Assembly: GCA_949130495.1 (NCBI GenBank)
Contig: OX422218.1
Location: 43,966,651 to 44,030,650 of the forward strand
Direction of reading: 5' to 3'
Length of the DNA stretch: 64,000 nt
Origin: Sambucus nigra
Lineage: Eukaryota; Streptophyta; Magnoliopsida; Dipsacales; Adoxaceae
Positions 22,612 to 35,920 of this stretch are shown here, in pieces. Numbering within the stretch: the stretch's first letter is position 1; the number at the start of each line of letters is the position of its first letter. The notes below the pieces were generated by a model. That model was given only the letters and a program-made list of their open reading frames with translations, made no database searches and was not told the origin of the DNA. Both the position numbers and the translations under genes were made by a program.

Positions 22612-25545
22612 TGTAATACCCCGTAATTTTTATGATATTTATTTATGGGATTAATTGAATTAAATGTGTATTAATTAGAAATTAATCCGGATAAAAATAC
22701 TAGCGAGATGCGAGTTGGTATTTAATTTTAATGAGTATATATGGTTGTACATGATTATTGAATTATGAAATTTGTCTTGAGATTGAAATACGGTAATTTT
22801 TTAAATTTTGTTGGGACGCGTGTGACAGTCGCGTCAGGAATATAATTATTTTAATTAAAAAGTGAATTTTATTTCTATTAACCGTATGGTCATTTTGAGT
22901 GCGCCAACGCGTCCGGAAGGGTCGAAATAGTTATAAAACACTAGCCGGGAGTTTAGTTTGTGTCCCGAGGCATTTTTAGGCCATACCGGCAACTTAGAAG
23001 GGTATTTTGGTAATTTTGGAATTTTGGGAATTAAAACCCACGAAAATTAGGAATTAAAAATCTGATTTGGACTTTACCCACTAAACCCACTAATTACACC
23101 TTATTACTTAATGGGCTACGGGGGTTATTGGAATGAGTTTTGAAAGAGCTTCCTAGGGCAACCTTAACCACCATTGTCATCCTTAGAGAAAAGCTGGTAG
23201 AGAGAGAAAGAGAGGAGGATTTTGCACAGAGAGAGAGAGAGAGTGGAATTGAACCATCTTCAATCAACAACAAATCTAAAGAACGAATAAGGCAAGTGGT
23301 TTAATTTCGTTTTTGCAAAGAATGCTTCTTCCATGTGTAGGAAATTGGTATAATTGTATTGTTTTTGGGAGATCTATAAAAACCCATGAAATTGGAGATA
23401 TGAATTCAGATTTTAATGTAGGATTGCATGTAGAATTGTTATTTGATGATTGAACTAAGAGAATTACTATTTTTATATTACAAAAACGGATTTAATCATA
23501 ACTATGGAGGACTTTAAATTTATAGGGTTCATGTTCTTGAAAATTGGGAAAAATTGGGGAAATTTGATGATTAGATGTGGTTTGGGATGATTAGACCCCA
23601 TATAAATCTTGTAATACGAATTTAATATGTTTAGGGATGATTAGAAACCTTGAAACCTTGTTGGAATAACATTTAGATGAGATTAGAGGTGAAGAGAAGT
23701 TGGAAAATCGAATTTAGGGAACTCTGGGCTCGAAACTAGCCTCTCGTTAGAAGACCTGCCCAGGTCATTCGAACGAGCTTCTAACGAGTTGACAGTTTTC
23801 CTTCTAACGAGAGGGATGTTCGTTCGATGCCTTTCGTTCGAATGATATCTCGTTAGATGCCCAGTTCGTTCGAACGAAATCTCGTTCGAACAGCCTCGTT
23901 CGAACGAGAATTCTAACGAGTTGACAGTTTAGGATTTTTGGCCTGCTTTGATTTCGCGTATCCCGTAACCTTGTTTAATTGTAGAGATAACATTCCCTTG
24001 ATAATAAATTGTTATAGTTGGGATATTTGGGATATATTGAAGAGTAAAACATAGAAGTGTGATTTTAATTGAATGGAAATTGTGGAATAGGACGTGAGTG
24101 ACTATTACGATGTGAGAATTATTGTCGGCTTAAATAACTGAATTATTCGGGAACATGTGAATTGTGTAACATTATAAGTCGGTAAGAGAATGAGAAGTGT
24201 ACCGCAAATAAATTATGGTGATTACTAAGATGTGTGCATACTTAGTATATGTATATGATTTTATGTGTATGACATACCTACCATACTTGCTATCACGGGA
24301 GGTTTACGTTCGCTTAGGGCCTTCTAATCCTTGTGTTGCCCGGATTTAGATTGGTACCTCGAGAACATAGGTCAGATAAGGACTTATTGGGATGTTAATA
24401 AGTCTACATATCGTGGGAGCGTAGGTATGTGCGTGACCCATGTGATGTGACTGTGTTCGCCTCCATTGTTTGTGATTGTTGCTATCTGAGAACGATTCCT
24501 GAGAAATTCAGAATGTGTGATCCTTATGTACGTGATGTACCGGGATGGATAGCAGAGTATGTGTGCACCGCAGATTAGTCTCGGGGTGCTTGTATTGTAT
24601 ACTTATGACGTGAATAATATACACTTAAATTAATGAGAACTTTCATGTTGGTATTGTGAGTATAAATACGAAAAACGCTTTGAGTAACTATAAAGGGATA
24701 ACTTGTAATGAATTGTATTGCTAATAATTGAGAATCTGAGTTTAAGTAAAGCCCTCTACTTAATTGTTGACGTTAGAATGTATAATGAGAACCGAGTAGA
24801 AAGGATAGAACTCATGTCAGTTTAGTTAGATATAAATATCACTTAGATGGGTGCTATTCGTTAGGAGTGCACAACTAGTTGAGAGGTGAGTATTTCATGC
24901 GAGTGTAAGTCCTAACATGTATTTTGCATTCATTGTTTTAATGTCATTAAAGCACTTGCTATTTTTTTAAATACTCTCCACTTTCGGGCTCTGACCCATT
25001 TGCTTTCAAATCTATTTTTGTAAAAACCATTTTAGGTGCCCAGCCACAAGGACACCATGCTTAGGATCCTCATTCAGGTCACGAGCTGTAGCTGTTTGTG
25101 GAAGTTACAGGACTTTGCTAGTAGACACTTCATCTATCTTGACTCTATATTTATCTTTCATCTGTTGTAGGGCATGTCGCCCATTTCTATTAAAATATTT
25201 CCTATTTCAGATTTTCAGACTTTTGGCATGTAATTAATTCAGGATACATTGTTTTACTTATTTCAGTCGTGGGATTGTTGTGAGGAGTTTTCCTTCGGGC
25301 TTATTATTATTTTGTTGGTTATGCAATTGCTTCGTTATGGTGAATGGTTGTTATTCTTTCATTATCCTTTTACTCTATGTTAATCAGACTTAATTTAAAA
25401 TTTGGCATCTTACTTTTAAATACTAGGTGGTTAGTGACTATAAACATGTTTTCGACAGTGATGCTATTAAGTGAGCCAACTTGGCATTTTGATTTAATTT
25501 AATAAAGGAGTAGCGACCCGGTATTTAATTAGTCGGGGTGTCACA
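22612..25545 (+). repeat. E 3' LTR
   Basis: Pairs along its whole length with 14815-17761. It ends GGGGTGTCACA followed by the TCGGG target duplication. Its palindrome cluster at 23745-23925 has lost one of the adjacent palindromes seen in the 5' LTR. Confidence 0.95.
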
Positions 25546-25550
25546 TCGGG

Positions 25551-25964
25551 GTCATCACCTTTTAAAGGGTTGGAGTCGTCATCGGATGAGTCTAGGGATG
25601 TAGTGGTGTTTGTAGGGGTGAAGATGGTGGAAGTAGAAGAGAGTGATCTTTAATTAATGATGGAGTCAGGAGGAGTTACGGTTACTTCATTAGGTCGCAT
25701 CATGTCCCATGCGATATAAATTACTTGCGGGAGAAATTTTGGGTCTTTCGAAAATGTTTTTGTCTGTCGAGTTGCTTGTGCTTCTCCCATTAAATGACCA
25801 ATAAGTAGATTATGTTTGATTTTTAGCGTAGAAATTGCCCTATCTCGATGAATACTTCTGATATGTTGAAATAATTTAGCATAACCCACTTCTCTGATAT
25901 CTCTTTCGAAACATGTGTGAGTAGAATCATGAATGTCAAGATAGATGTTGTCGCAGATATTCAT
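25551..25964 (-). pseudogene. G1 ORF0, short gene between PBS and gag (main part)
   Basis: ATG at 25964 starts MNICDNIYLDIHDSTHTCF. It continues with a basic, helix-like part and KFLPQVIYIAWDMMRPNEVT, then an acidic tail (SDDDS type). A stop occurs at 25650. Adding the last 45 bp at 14770-14814 beyond the E insertion gives 153 codons including the stop. The G2 copy (41519-41493 plus 36598-36170) gives 152 with the same start, motif and end. I do not recognise the protein. Its place before gag and its conservation in two copies suggest a real element gene, not gag itself. Confidence 0.6.
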
Positions 25965-26079
25965 GACTGAAAAACAGTATAATAATAAAGTAAGAATATA
26001 TTAATAATTGTAAATATTGAGATGAAGGTGGAGACGAAGATTTCCCGTGGTGTCCCGCATAGGTGTATAACCAGGTTGA

Positions 26080-26091
26080 GATCTGATACCA
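26080..26091 (-). other. G1 primer-binding site (initiator Met tRNA type)
   Basis: On the minus strand TGGTATCAGATC follows the LTR end (GATGAAACA) after 3 bp. One mismatch to the usual TGGTATCAGAGC. Confidence 0.75.
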
Positions 26092-27417
26092 TGTTGTTTC
26101 ATCCTTGAACGTCGATGGGTATAATAAATAATATTAACGCATGATAGGATTATAATTAATAAAGTGGAAATAAGGAGACTTTTATTAAAGATATGACTGA
26201 CAGCTTATTACACAGTGATGTCTGGTAAACAAAAGTAAAACATTCTACTGATTCTGGCGTACATAAAAATAAAAAATTGAAGAGAATAGGTAGTTCATAG
26301 AAGACGATAGGTTGCGGTATACGTATTCCAATGAGGATTTCCATCCTTTATTGTTACTTACCATACGTACGTAAACGCAAATAGTGTCAGAGATAGAAGT
26401 GAATAGAAGTTCAAAGATGTGGGCGGTAAGTGATCGTCTTCAGGCTCATTGTTCATCTTCAAGTAAAAGAATTAGGCAAATATGCCATGTAGATAATTTT
26501 ATTTCTATATAAGATGTTAAAGATAATAATAAGATTAGGGGGGGTTAGGAAATTTGAGTTTTTTGCCTGTTGAAACAAGATGCAATATCATAAGATGTTC
26601 AGGGCTATATTGATGCTTTTTGATATGTAAATAAACAATATGGCGAAGATTACCGAATAATAAAATATCTGGTTAAGACAATCTGGGTTCATCAATTACT
26701 GGATAACCCATAAATTATCGGTTATTTGGTTTCAATAACTACCATTATAATACTGTTGAAGACATAAACTGCACTTTAATAGGATATCCCAAATAATTGG
26801 GAAAAATAACCATAACTCAGCATGCTTAGCTAGAGTAATACTCACATGTAGAGTAACATAACAACAAGGAACTCATATTTGAGTCCTTCAGGACAATAAG
26901 ATTTACCGGGTGTGTAACGGGTCTAACCCCTAGATTATAAGAAATGCTACTGAAGAGTTTATTCATAAGAAAAACAGATTGCAGGGTTTAATGCAATTAG
27001 CAACATCTTGTTGACTAGTTTATGGTTTAGGGTGTAGTAGTAATTGAACTTGTAGATATCGAATGAACCAATAATACGGGGGAAGTTTAACTACTCGAAA
27101 GAGTTTAGTATAAAACTCAGAGTTCAATAATATCACAAGGTAATATAATAATCAGTAATTGAAAGAAAAAGTTTAAATAATTAATATTGAAATATAAATC
27201 ACCCACTTTGGGTGTTTTGATTTCCAGTTGGTGTCCGACTAGTTTGCGGGTAGACCGGGCAGTTTGAAAGCATAACGAATGTGAGTATGTGACGTAGGTC
27301 TTAAAACAAAGTGGATGAAAATGTAGTAAGAGGAAATTTAAGTAATCATTTCAGTACAGAATATTTAAAAAGGGTTGGTTTAAAATTGTAAATGTCAAAA
27401 TTTTAGAAATAATTTAT

Positions 27418-27525
27418 TTAAGAGACAATTTAGGTCTAATTATGCTTTGGTGTTAAGAGACAATTTTGGTCTAATTATGCTTTGGTTTGTTATTAAGATA
27501 CAATTTAGGTCTTATTATGCTTAAG
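27418..27525. repeat. Triplicated 35-45-bp segment in the G LTR
   Basis: Three successive copies of TTAAGAGACAATTTAGGTCT followed by AATTATGCTT. The matching LTR at about 42928-42958 has a single copy. Confidence 0.85.
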
Positions 27526-28681
27526 TACATGCGGAAAAAGTTTGGGGATAATTTGAAAAAGTTGCAAAATGAGGAGGGGTTTAAGTGTAATTTAAGAAAC
27601 TTAAATTCAAACTTTGAAAGTTGATTTTCGTGGAAAATGCTTTCCTGTAATCAAAATAGGGTGTTATTATATATAAAAAATTTCAGAATAAAAAAAACAG
27701 AAATATTTAGGGAAAAAATCAAAAATTTCTGATTGGGAACGCACTCTCACGCACGGAGTCAATTTCAGGACGCGCCTAGTTTGACCACCACTCTCGCGCA
27801 TGAGCATCACTCACCTTCAACCTTCAAAATTTGACCTTAGGGTTAAGGAGAGTTTAACTTTGAATTTCAAACGTTTTATGATTCCTTTTGAAGTGCTTTC
27901 TAAATGAAAGTTGTTCATGATTCAAACACGATTCCAACCATACCAGTTTCAAAGATTTTTGTGGTGTAAATCGAGCTATTGATTTTTCTGAAAATCTCAT
28001 AAAGATTGACCATTTAAATCTATTTAAAAGTTATTATTTCGATTTTGGCGTTATAATGGTTTTGTTCTTGATTGAAAATGTAATTGACTAAACTTGGGTT
28101 GAAGAGTTTTGGTGAAGTGAATATTGAGAATTCCATTTCTGAATTTTTCTGGGCCGAAAACTTCATAGGTAAATTTGGAGAATCAAACGTGATTCATATT
28201 CCAACTAAACACATAGATGAGCTCCTGATAACTTAAACTTCACTTACCCCACTTCGAAACTGGTTCAAAGTCAGGGAATGGGAATTCACCATTAAAGTTC
28301 AAAGCTCTAATGGTGTTTTCTGAGTTTAAGGTCATACACATTATATATACGTTAGGTACTCCATGTAAACACATGTATACATTATAAAACATGCAAAAAC
28401 ATAAACATAATTGACAATTAAACATTCACATATAAAATCGTAGAAATTCTATAAGCTTTCAAACTTTACATTGGGATTTCTCTCAACTGGTGGGAGTTTC
28501 GACTAGGGTGGAGAGGGGTATTAATAGGGTTTAGTCAGGAGAGTTAGTTGGTGGAGTTGTAGGTGAGATCTGAGTTGTGGTTAAATATTTCCAAACTTAA
28601 CTTAATGGATATATAAATGGGTATTACTTATACAACACATGGTACCATCCATGCTGATCAGCCAGCTGGTGCCATGTCATT

Positions 28682-28698
28682 GGGGGGGGGGGGGGGGG
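28682..28698 (+). repeat. G17 homopolymer
   Basis: Seventeen consecutive G. The partner LTR reads CATTTGGGTCC at this place, so the run has expanded here or is an assembly artefact. Confidence 0.9.
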
Positions 28699-29151
28699 AG
28701 TTTAAATAAGTTGAAGTTTTGATTCTGGTCCTTAGAAAGTTTTCACATGCAATTTAAGTACTAAAAGGTATTTAATCGAATTTTAGGGGAGTTTCAATAA
28801 TTATGCAAACTTAAGAAGTTAAATTGGGTAATTTTTTAAAATTATAAATCCTTTGGTATGATTTCGGTTAAAAGTTAAGGTTTAATAGGCATAGGAATAT
28901 GTAAATTAGGATGATTACAAGTAGAAGGGAATTATTATAACTTAAGAAAACATAGGGCTAGTCTTTTGAATTTATTGGAATACCAGGGCTATTGAGTGAT
29001 TAAGAGTGGATTGTTATATTTTTCCCACCAAAGAAAATTTTGTCCCCAAAATTACTTGTGAAAAGTGCAGGGCATTGGTGTCTCATTTTATTCTTTGTTT
29101 CCCATGTTGCTTCTTTAGTTCCCTGATGTTACCAAAGAACTTTGACTAAGG

Positions 29152-30234
29152 TTATGGCTTTATGTCAGAGAACTCTTTCTTATCGATCCAAATTTTAAAT
29201 AGGAATTCTTCATTCTCATGGCTGGGTTTAATGTTGATATATTTCCATGTAACGATATGTTTGGTATCGCGAATGTATTTTAGTAATTGTGATACGTTGA
29301 ATACATCGTGAAGATGAGAGAGTTTAGAAGGTAAGTCCAGATGATAAGCTATTGGACCAATACGTACTAAAGTTTTAAGGGGGCTAATATAATGAGGTGA
29401 TAGTTTACCTTTGATTCTGAAGCGCATTAACCCTTTACGCGGAGATACTCATAAGAATACTTGGTCATTGATATGGAATTCCAAGGGTGTTCTTCAGGTT
29501 TCGACGTAATTCTTTTGTTGGCTCTGGTCCACATGTAATCTTTATTGGACAAGGCATATCTTTTCTGTTGTTTCGATGATAATCTCGGGTCCGAGAAATT
29601 ATTTTCACCAAATTCGTTCCAGCATAATGGTGAATGACAAGGGCGGCCGTATGATGTTTTGTAAGGTGTAGTTTTGACGCTGGTTCGATAAATGTTGTTG
29701 TAAGAGAATTTAATTAATGTAAGATGTTGGTCCGATGACCATGAAAAGTCTAAAGTACATGCTCGCAGCATATCCTCTGGGGTTTGAATTACTCGCTCTG
29801 ATTCACCATCGATTTGTAGGTAAAAAGATGTACTTAGGTGTTCCTTGGTTCCTAAAGCGATATGTAATTCTTGCCAAAATTTTCCTATGAATGTAGGCTC
29901 CCAATCGGATACAATAGTAATGGGTACTCCATGTAATCGTATGATCTCTTTGATGTAGAGTTTATTGATATACCGAAAAGATTCGGTGGACCTGACTTGT
30001 AGAAAATGAGCAGATTTTGTAAGACAATCAACGATAACCCATATTGAATTAAATCCTTGAATGGTCCGTGGTAGTTCGCGGACAAAATCCATAGTGATAT
30101 GGTCCCACTTTCATTTGGGAATAGGGAGTGGTTGGAGTAACACGTTGGTATGTTGATTTTCTATTTTCACTAGTTGACCAGTTAGACACTTGGCTACAAA
30201 GTGTATAATATCTTTTTTCATGTTGGGCCACCAA
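29152..30234 (-). pseudogene. G2 integrase, broken
   Basis: Read downward: the zinc domain remnant near 30234-30100, then HITMDFVRELPRTIQGFNSI and DCLTKSAHFLQVRS, LHGVPITIVSDWEPTFIGKF, and IDGESERVIQTPEDMLRACT with the third catalytic acidic residue kept. YNNIYRTSVKTTPY and YGRPCHSP follow. A frameshift near 29427 leads to the C-terminal domain MRFRIKGKLSPHYISPLKTL, LSHLHDVFNVSQLLKYI, and a decayed chromodomain-like tail. Frame breaks at 30092 and 29427 and scattered stops disable it. It is clearly distinct from the E integrase and from the Tat integrases. Confidence 0.85.
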
Positions 30235-30239
30235 TATTG

Positions 30240-31430
30240 TTTAAAATTTTGGTACATTTTGGTGCTAATGGGGTGAATCATAAATTTGGAATGGAGAGAT
30301 TCATGTAAGATCTCTTCTCGAAGTGTTGGGATAAAAGGAACACATACTCGATTTTTTTAACTTTATTCCACATACTGGGTATAGGTTTCAATCTCGTTAA
30401 GAGGTATTATTTTGAAGTTTCTTTCTTTTAAAAAATAAGAAATCATATTGATTTTGAAGGTCTTTGATTTTTTTATGAAGAAGGGGGCAAAAAATGATAT
30501 TATCTAATGAGATTTAAGTATTTGAAGGGCCTCGTTGCAAATTAAAATCTCTAATTGTTTCCAAAAATATAAACACACCAAGACTTCCCTGGGTTTTAGG
30601 GCTTAAAGCATCGATAACTACATTACCATTCCCTAGATGGTAGCGGAAGTTAAATTTGTAATATTCTAAGAGTTCTATCCATCATCGTTCATGAATATTA
30701 AGATCTTTCTAGGTGAATATATAATTGAGGCTTTTATGATCAGAGAAAACTTAAAATTATTCTTCGTATAAGTAGCATCTTCAAATTTTCACGGCAAAAA
30801 CAACGGCCGCTAATTCCAAGTCGTGTACTTGGTTATTACGTCCGTGAGTCTTTAGCTATTGATACCCATATTTTAATACTTTCCCTTGTTACATTAGGAC
30901 TCAATCGAATCCTTATAGGGAGGCATCGATGTAAACATCGTAACCGATATTACTTGAAGGAACGGTTTGCATAGGGGCAGTGGTCAATCTATCTTCATAA
31001 TGCTAAAATCTTGTTCATGGTCTGGGTTCCATATGAAGTGACATCTTTCATGGTTAAAATGCTTAGAGATAAGGCTATTAGAGAAAATTTGAAGTGACAT
31101 CTTCATAATCTATCTTCATATGAAGTGACATCTTTCATGGTTAAAATCCTTCTACAAAGTGAAGATAATATCCAACAAGTCCTAAGAAAATTTGAAGTTC
31201 GGTGATGGTTGTAGGTTGCGTCCGTTGACTAACTGCGGTGGTTTTTGTCAGATCTACTTGTATTCTAGTCTCTGTAACTACGTGTCCAAAATAATTTACA
31301 TCTTACATAATGAAATCTCACTTGCTTTGCTTTTCATAGAGCTGATGTTTTTGAAGTGTTTCTAATATAATACGCAGATGATTCTCATGCTAGACTTAGG
31401 TCTTAGAGTAAATTAAAATGTCATCGATAA
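30240..31430 (-). pseudogene. G2 RNase H and C-terminal RT remnant
   Basis: Scattered motifs remain on the minus strand: DALSPKT near 30600 (the end-of-RNase-H DALSR motif), YHLGNGNVVI, and the connection domain near 31200-31430 with FGHVVTETRIQVD. The segment 31025-31140 contains a direct duplication of ATATGAAGTGACATCTTTCA. No frame longer than about 60 codons survives. Confidence 0.65.
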
Positions 31431-31435
31431 ATATG

Positions 31436-32311
31436 TATGACACCCAGCCTAATTAAATATCGGGTGATCATTCATTTATTAATTAATTCAGAATATCTAG
31501 TTAGTTCAGATTATGCATCACTGTCGAAAGTTATATTATTAAAACTAACCACCTAATATTTAAGAAAAGTTGATGTCAAAATTTTATCTTTTTAACTAAT
31601 ATAGAACCACAAGAAAAATAACTAAACATTCACCAATTAATCCAATCACATAAGAAATGAAATATTGAGATAATAAAAGGGACAGGAGTAAGCATATCCA
31701 ACCCAAAGTCAAATACAATAGTCTAACCAAATAAATCCAACAACTGAAGAGTAAATAACTAAGTTTATAATCTCTGAATAACTGATTAGAAACGGGAAAC
31801 ATGACCTAAATGATGAATTAGCTCAAAGGAAGTCAATGAGAGTCATTCAGGCGGCTGCTACCAATGCCTTGTAGCTTCCATTGAAGCTATAGCTCATCAA
31901 ATGAGTGAATATCTTATGCTTGGTGTCCCAGTGGCTTGGCACCTAAAAGTGGTTTGACAAGAAAAGAGATTATAAACCTGAAACTGTTAAATTATCTAAC
32001 TCACTTGGGAATGCTCAACTATCATCTAGTGTGCATGCCTAATGAATATTCGAACCCCACTAGTTCTATTCCCACACTAACTAATTATTCCTGTCTCATC
32101 CCATCACAGTCCGATAACCTCCCCTGAATATTTCCGTCGTAAAGTACAATGCATATAATTAATCCCAGTTTAACATAAATAAGTATTTTGAGTTTTTATC
32201 CAATTATGTGACCGCTACATAATTCATTTCGTATTTTATTATAAATTTTACCAACTAAATTCACACAATAGTTATCAACACAAGTGTATACATATATTAA
32301 CCTTATCTCAA

Positions 32312-32348
<37 letters not shown>

Positions 32349-34272
32349 AAATACTGCACCCCGAGACTCAGCTGCGATGCCTGCATACTCTGCTATCACA
32401 TCATGTTGCATCGCTCATTTGCATAATGGACTAAAGGTTCAGTCTCTCGCGAACCATCAAAACCAAATACATATATTGTAGGCGAACATAGTCCCAAGCC
32501 TATGGGCTATGCACATACCTATGCACCCATACGACCGTCATCACTATCGTTCTCACATATAGTCCGTACCTAGGTTCTATGCTCTAGTGATACCAATAAA
32601 TATCCCACCTGAAGGATCCTAAAGGAATGATTTTCTACAATGCGCAACCTACGCTCGATAGCAAGCAGTGTTGGTATGTTATACACATAATAATTAAATC
32701 AATAAGTATGCACACAACTTATTGTTTTCATTAGGTATTCACGCAACCTAAGTTCCTGAAATTATGTATAGTATCATTGTCTCTACTATTCACGTTATTG
32801 CAGAACTTTGACTTATTGCTCTAACACACACCTTTATCTAAGGTTTTATTAATCCTCTATGTCCCAATGAATAGTCTCTCTCTCTCTCAACTCACATCTA
32901 ACTAGGAACTTAAGTCATTCGATAATAGTGTAGGTTAATTTCTCTCACTTGGACCAACCTAGAGGGGTTCAAACTTGTCCGGCCAAAAATAGGAATTCTG
33001 GAATCTCGTTAGAAGTTCTAGGATTCTCGTTCTAATGAGGTCATTCAAATGAATTTCGAACTTCAAACTTAGAACGAACTCAAGAATTTCGTTAGAAGTC
33101 TCGTTAGAATTCTCGTTCGAACGAGAATTTCGAGATTCTTCCGAAATTCATTTTTTCCAATCTTTTTCTCATCCAAATTAGTCTCAAACTTATCCAAACT
33201 CGCAATCAATGATTCTAAAATATTCCTACTCATAATGGAGTACTTTCTAACACAATTTAAATGAAAATTCTAAATATAATCAAAGGAAATCTAAACAAAT
33301 TCCTAAATCTTTAAAAGTCCTTTAATAATGAACCCACCATCAACAGTCATTCATACTCCCAATTATATTTCGTGATCTTTAACATAGAATTTCCATATTT
33401 ATCATTACTATAAAAAGGTTATTCCTCTACATGCAAACCTATCTCCCAATTTCATAATTTTGTTGACAAATCAGTTCCAAATTCATAGTATTATGGTTAT
33501 CTAGCCAATTAAGGTTGACATGAATCATTTATGCTCACAAACACAACAAGATAAACACTTGCCTTTTTTTGAACCTCTGAATAGATGAACGAAATTCGTA
33601 TGTTTATGATCCTCTCCTCGCGATCTACTCGTTAGTATGATTTTTTGATAGAAAGCTTGAATCCTTAGCCCAATTCTATATGTCTTTTTCTTCTTCTACC
33701 TCTTAGGTTCTCTCCCTCTCTCTCTCTCTCTCGTGGGTTAGGAAATGTCAGATAATGTACAGCCCACGTTCCTTTCCTTTTCTTTTTTAATTCCTATTTT
33801 CGTTCATTTAATTTCCCAAAAATATCAAAAGACCAAAATATCCCTCTGGGGTGTCATTTTGGGCTAAAATGCCCCGAACTCCAAACAAAACACCCGAGTA
33901 GTGTTTTTGACTATTTCAACCCTTTCGAACACATTGGCGCACACAAAACGGCCATATGAGTTACTTAAAAATAAATCATTCTATTTATCCTAATAAAGTA
34001 ATGCTGACACGACTCACATGCGCTTCCTAACTAAATGTGTTGCAACTGGCGATTTTTCACTCCCGTCCAAAATAGTATTCACACGTTCATATATTAATTT
34101 ACTCTCTAAGTAATATTCAACATAATTATTTCTGATAAATACTAACTCTCATCACGCTAGTAATTATTACAATTAAGTTCGGATTAATTATAAATTAAAT
34201 TTTCTCCATTTAAATCAATTAATCTAAATTCCATAGTTAAAATAAAATCACACAAAATTACGGGGTATTATA
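31436..34272 (-). mobile_element. Solo LTR of the E family, inserted in the G2 RT gene
   Basis: The insert starts TATGACACCCAGCCTAATTA and ends TTACGGGGTATTATA, which is the reverse complement of an E-type LTR with both terminal dinucleotides mutated by one base. The 5-bp duplication ATATG occurs at 31431-31435 and 34273-34277. Length is 2837 bp, close to the E LTRs. It contains a CT repeat near 33715 and a decayed palindrome cluster at 33005-33135. A TA/CA microsatellite lies at about 32311-32348. No internal element sequence remains, so it formed by LTR-LTR recombination. Confidence 0.92.
33005..33135. repeat. Palindrome cluster in the E-family solo LTR (decayed)
   Basis: CTCGTTCGAACGAGAATT at about 33113-33130 plus half sites TCTCGTTAGAA, TCGTTCTAATGAGGTCATTC and AGAACGAACTC. 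Confidence 0.8.
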
Positions 34273-34277
34273 ATATG

Positions 34278-35112
34278 ATCACAAACTGATATAGGAAAGG
34301 TCAAATTATTATGTGCATAAGGTCCAGGAAAGCAGCAGGGGCATTGGTTAAACCAAAGGACATTACTAAAAATTCGAAAGGACTATAATGGGTTTGAAAA
34401 GCCATTTTTGGTATATCCCCCTTCCTTACACGTAACTGGTGATATCCCGATCGTAAATCAATCTTGGAAAATATTTTTTCTCCTCTTAGTTGATCAAATA
34501 AATCACCTATCCCTGGTAAGGGGTATTTAGTCTTTATAGTTACCTTGTTTAGTTTTCGGTTGTTAGCGCATAACATTAATGATTCATCTTTCTTTAGCAC
34601 AAATAACACTGGGGCTCCCCAAGAGATGTATTGGGACATATAAATCCTTTACTAAGTAAGTCATATAATTGCATTCGAAGTTCTCATAATTCTTGAGGGG
34701 GTATACGATAAGGAGGTATTGAGATGGGGGAAGTATTTGGTAATAGATTGTTGGAAAACTCAATTTCTCGGAGTGGAGAGAGTCCAGGTAAATCTATAGG
34801 AAACACATCTCGATATTGATTCAAAATATGAGAGAGGTAAAATTTGGGTTTATCAGTAATTTGGAAACGAAAAGATTGGTGAGGTCTTCTTCCTTGAAAA
34901 TGAAATGGGGTTTGGTGAGGAGGTTGGAAGGTTTCTATTTTTGTGTGACAGTCGCTATGGGCATGATTTGAGGATAAGACTTCCATTCCTATCATCATGT
35001 CAAATTCGGTTAGGTCAACCATAATCAAATCCAAAATTAATGTCCTAGCTCCGAAACATAAAACATGTGATGTACATATTTTTTTAGTAATGTCCATTTT
35101 CCCCATTCGCAT
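34278..35112 (-). pseudogene. G2 protease and N-terminal RT remnant
   Basis: From 35112: LCFGARTLILDLIMVDLTEF and MMIGMEVLSSNHAHSDCH (C-terminal half of the retroviral-type aspartic protease), the linker PFHFQGRRPHQSF, then LPGLSPLREIEFSNNL and PPYRIPPQEL. After a break near 34684-34640 RT continues [56 protein letters not shown] and [20 protein letters not shown]. The frame then enters the solo LTR insertion right before the catalytic IDD residues. This is the best-preserved RT stretch of the G family. Confidence 0.85.
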
Positions 35113-35920
35113 ACTGATAGTTAAAGGGTGTCCAAATAGTTTGTAAGATAATTGTAATCTAGTTTGGAAATTTTATCTAATAAAGGAGTGTGTATATCTA
35201 AAGTCAAATAATACACGTACTGAAATATTATAAGAGGGAAGATTTCCTTCAATCACTTTATGGGAATTTGGATTTTTCCCTGGGAGACGAAGAAAGTTCG
35301 GATTTGGATTCTTACTGGGAGTTGGATTATGGCGAATGGGAGAAAGTATTGGTAGGACACTTGAAAGAAGGTTTTATGGATCTAGGGTATGTATATGGAG
35401 AGGACATTCATAGTTTCGAACATTGGGGTCTCAGGTGCCCCACTTGGTTACATTCACGACAATGCCTAAGCGGTTTGCTGATGTTATGTTAAATTTGACT
35501 AAAGTTTTTGCCATCTGGTTGCTGATATTAAGGGTGATTCCTTTGACTCAATTGGTTATTTTATTTCATAACCATTGAAGGGGGGATAAGGAATACAGAC
35601 TGATGTATTGATTTTGGGATTTTCTCTATAAGTGAAGATGTTTCAACCATACAGTTGAATTCTCAAATCTGCAGGGGTAACAAAGGATTTTATGGTTTGA
35701 CCCAGACCTCGTTCGAAATTCTTGCTTTTTTTCTTTTTTGTCCACATATTCTTGAGCATAGCGAGATATTTTGGTGAACTTGGCTTCATATTAGTCCACG
35801 ATCATTTGTTGTTTTTATATTCTTAAGAAATCAACAATCATCTAATCTATACCCGTTTTAAAAAAATACTTATTATAAAGGACTTCTTCAAATTGATACC
35901 ATGCCATCTCAGCTACATAT
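35113..35920 (-). pseudogene. G2 gag remnant with core deletion
   Basis: The segment aligns by eye with 13352-14136 of G1, including a decayed CCHC knuckle near 35420-35460. At about 35921 the sequence jumps: the G1 stretch 14137-14522, which encodes the gag core, is absent. Only the gag C-terminal half and linker remain. Confidence 0.6.

Larger units (their letters stand above)
14815..25545 (+). mobile_element. E: nearly complete chromovirus (Tekay/Del-like Ty3/gypsy)
   Basis: Two long LTRs (2947 and 2934 bp) with TG...CA ends flank a gag-pol region with PBS (17764) and PPT (22598). The 5-bp target duplication TCGGG is present at 14810-14814 and 25546-25550. Flanking sequences rejoin as element G1, as shown by comparison with uninterrupted G2 sequence at 36200. 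In the first roughly 225 bp of the LTRs I count 12 differences, while later parts look more alike, so the insertion is not very recent. The coding region has six in-frame stops and one frameshift, so this copy is dead but structurally complete. Confidence 0.95.
26095..29018 (-). repeat. G-family LTR shared by G1 and G2 (about 2.9 kb)
   Basis: On the minus strand it begins TATAACAATCC (first G mutated to A) just after a purine-rich GGTGGGAAAAA, which is the PPT of G2, and ends GGATGAAACA just before the PBS of G1. It matches 41649-44195. It serves at once as the 3' LTR of G2 and the 5' LTR of G1. It contains a triplicated segment (27418-27525) and a G17 tract (28682-28698). Small ORFs inside are not supported as genes. 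Confidence 0.82.
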
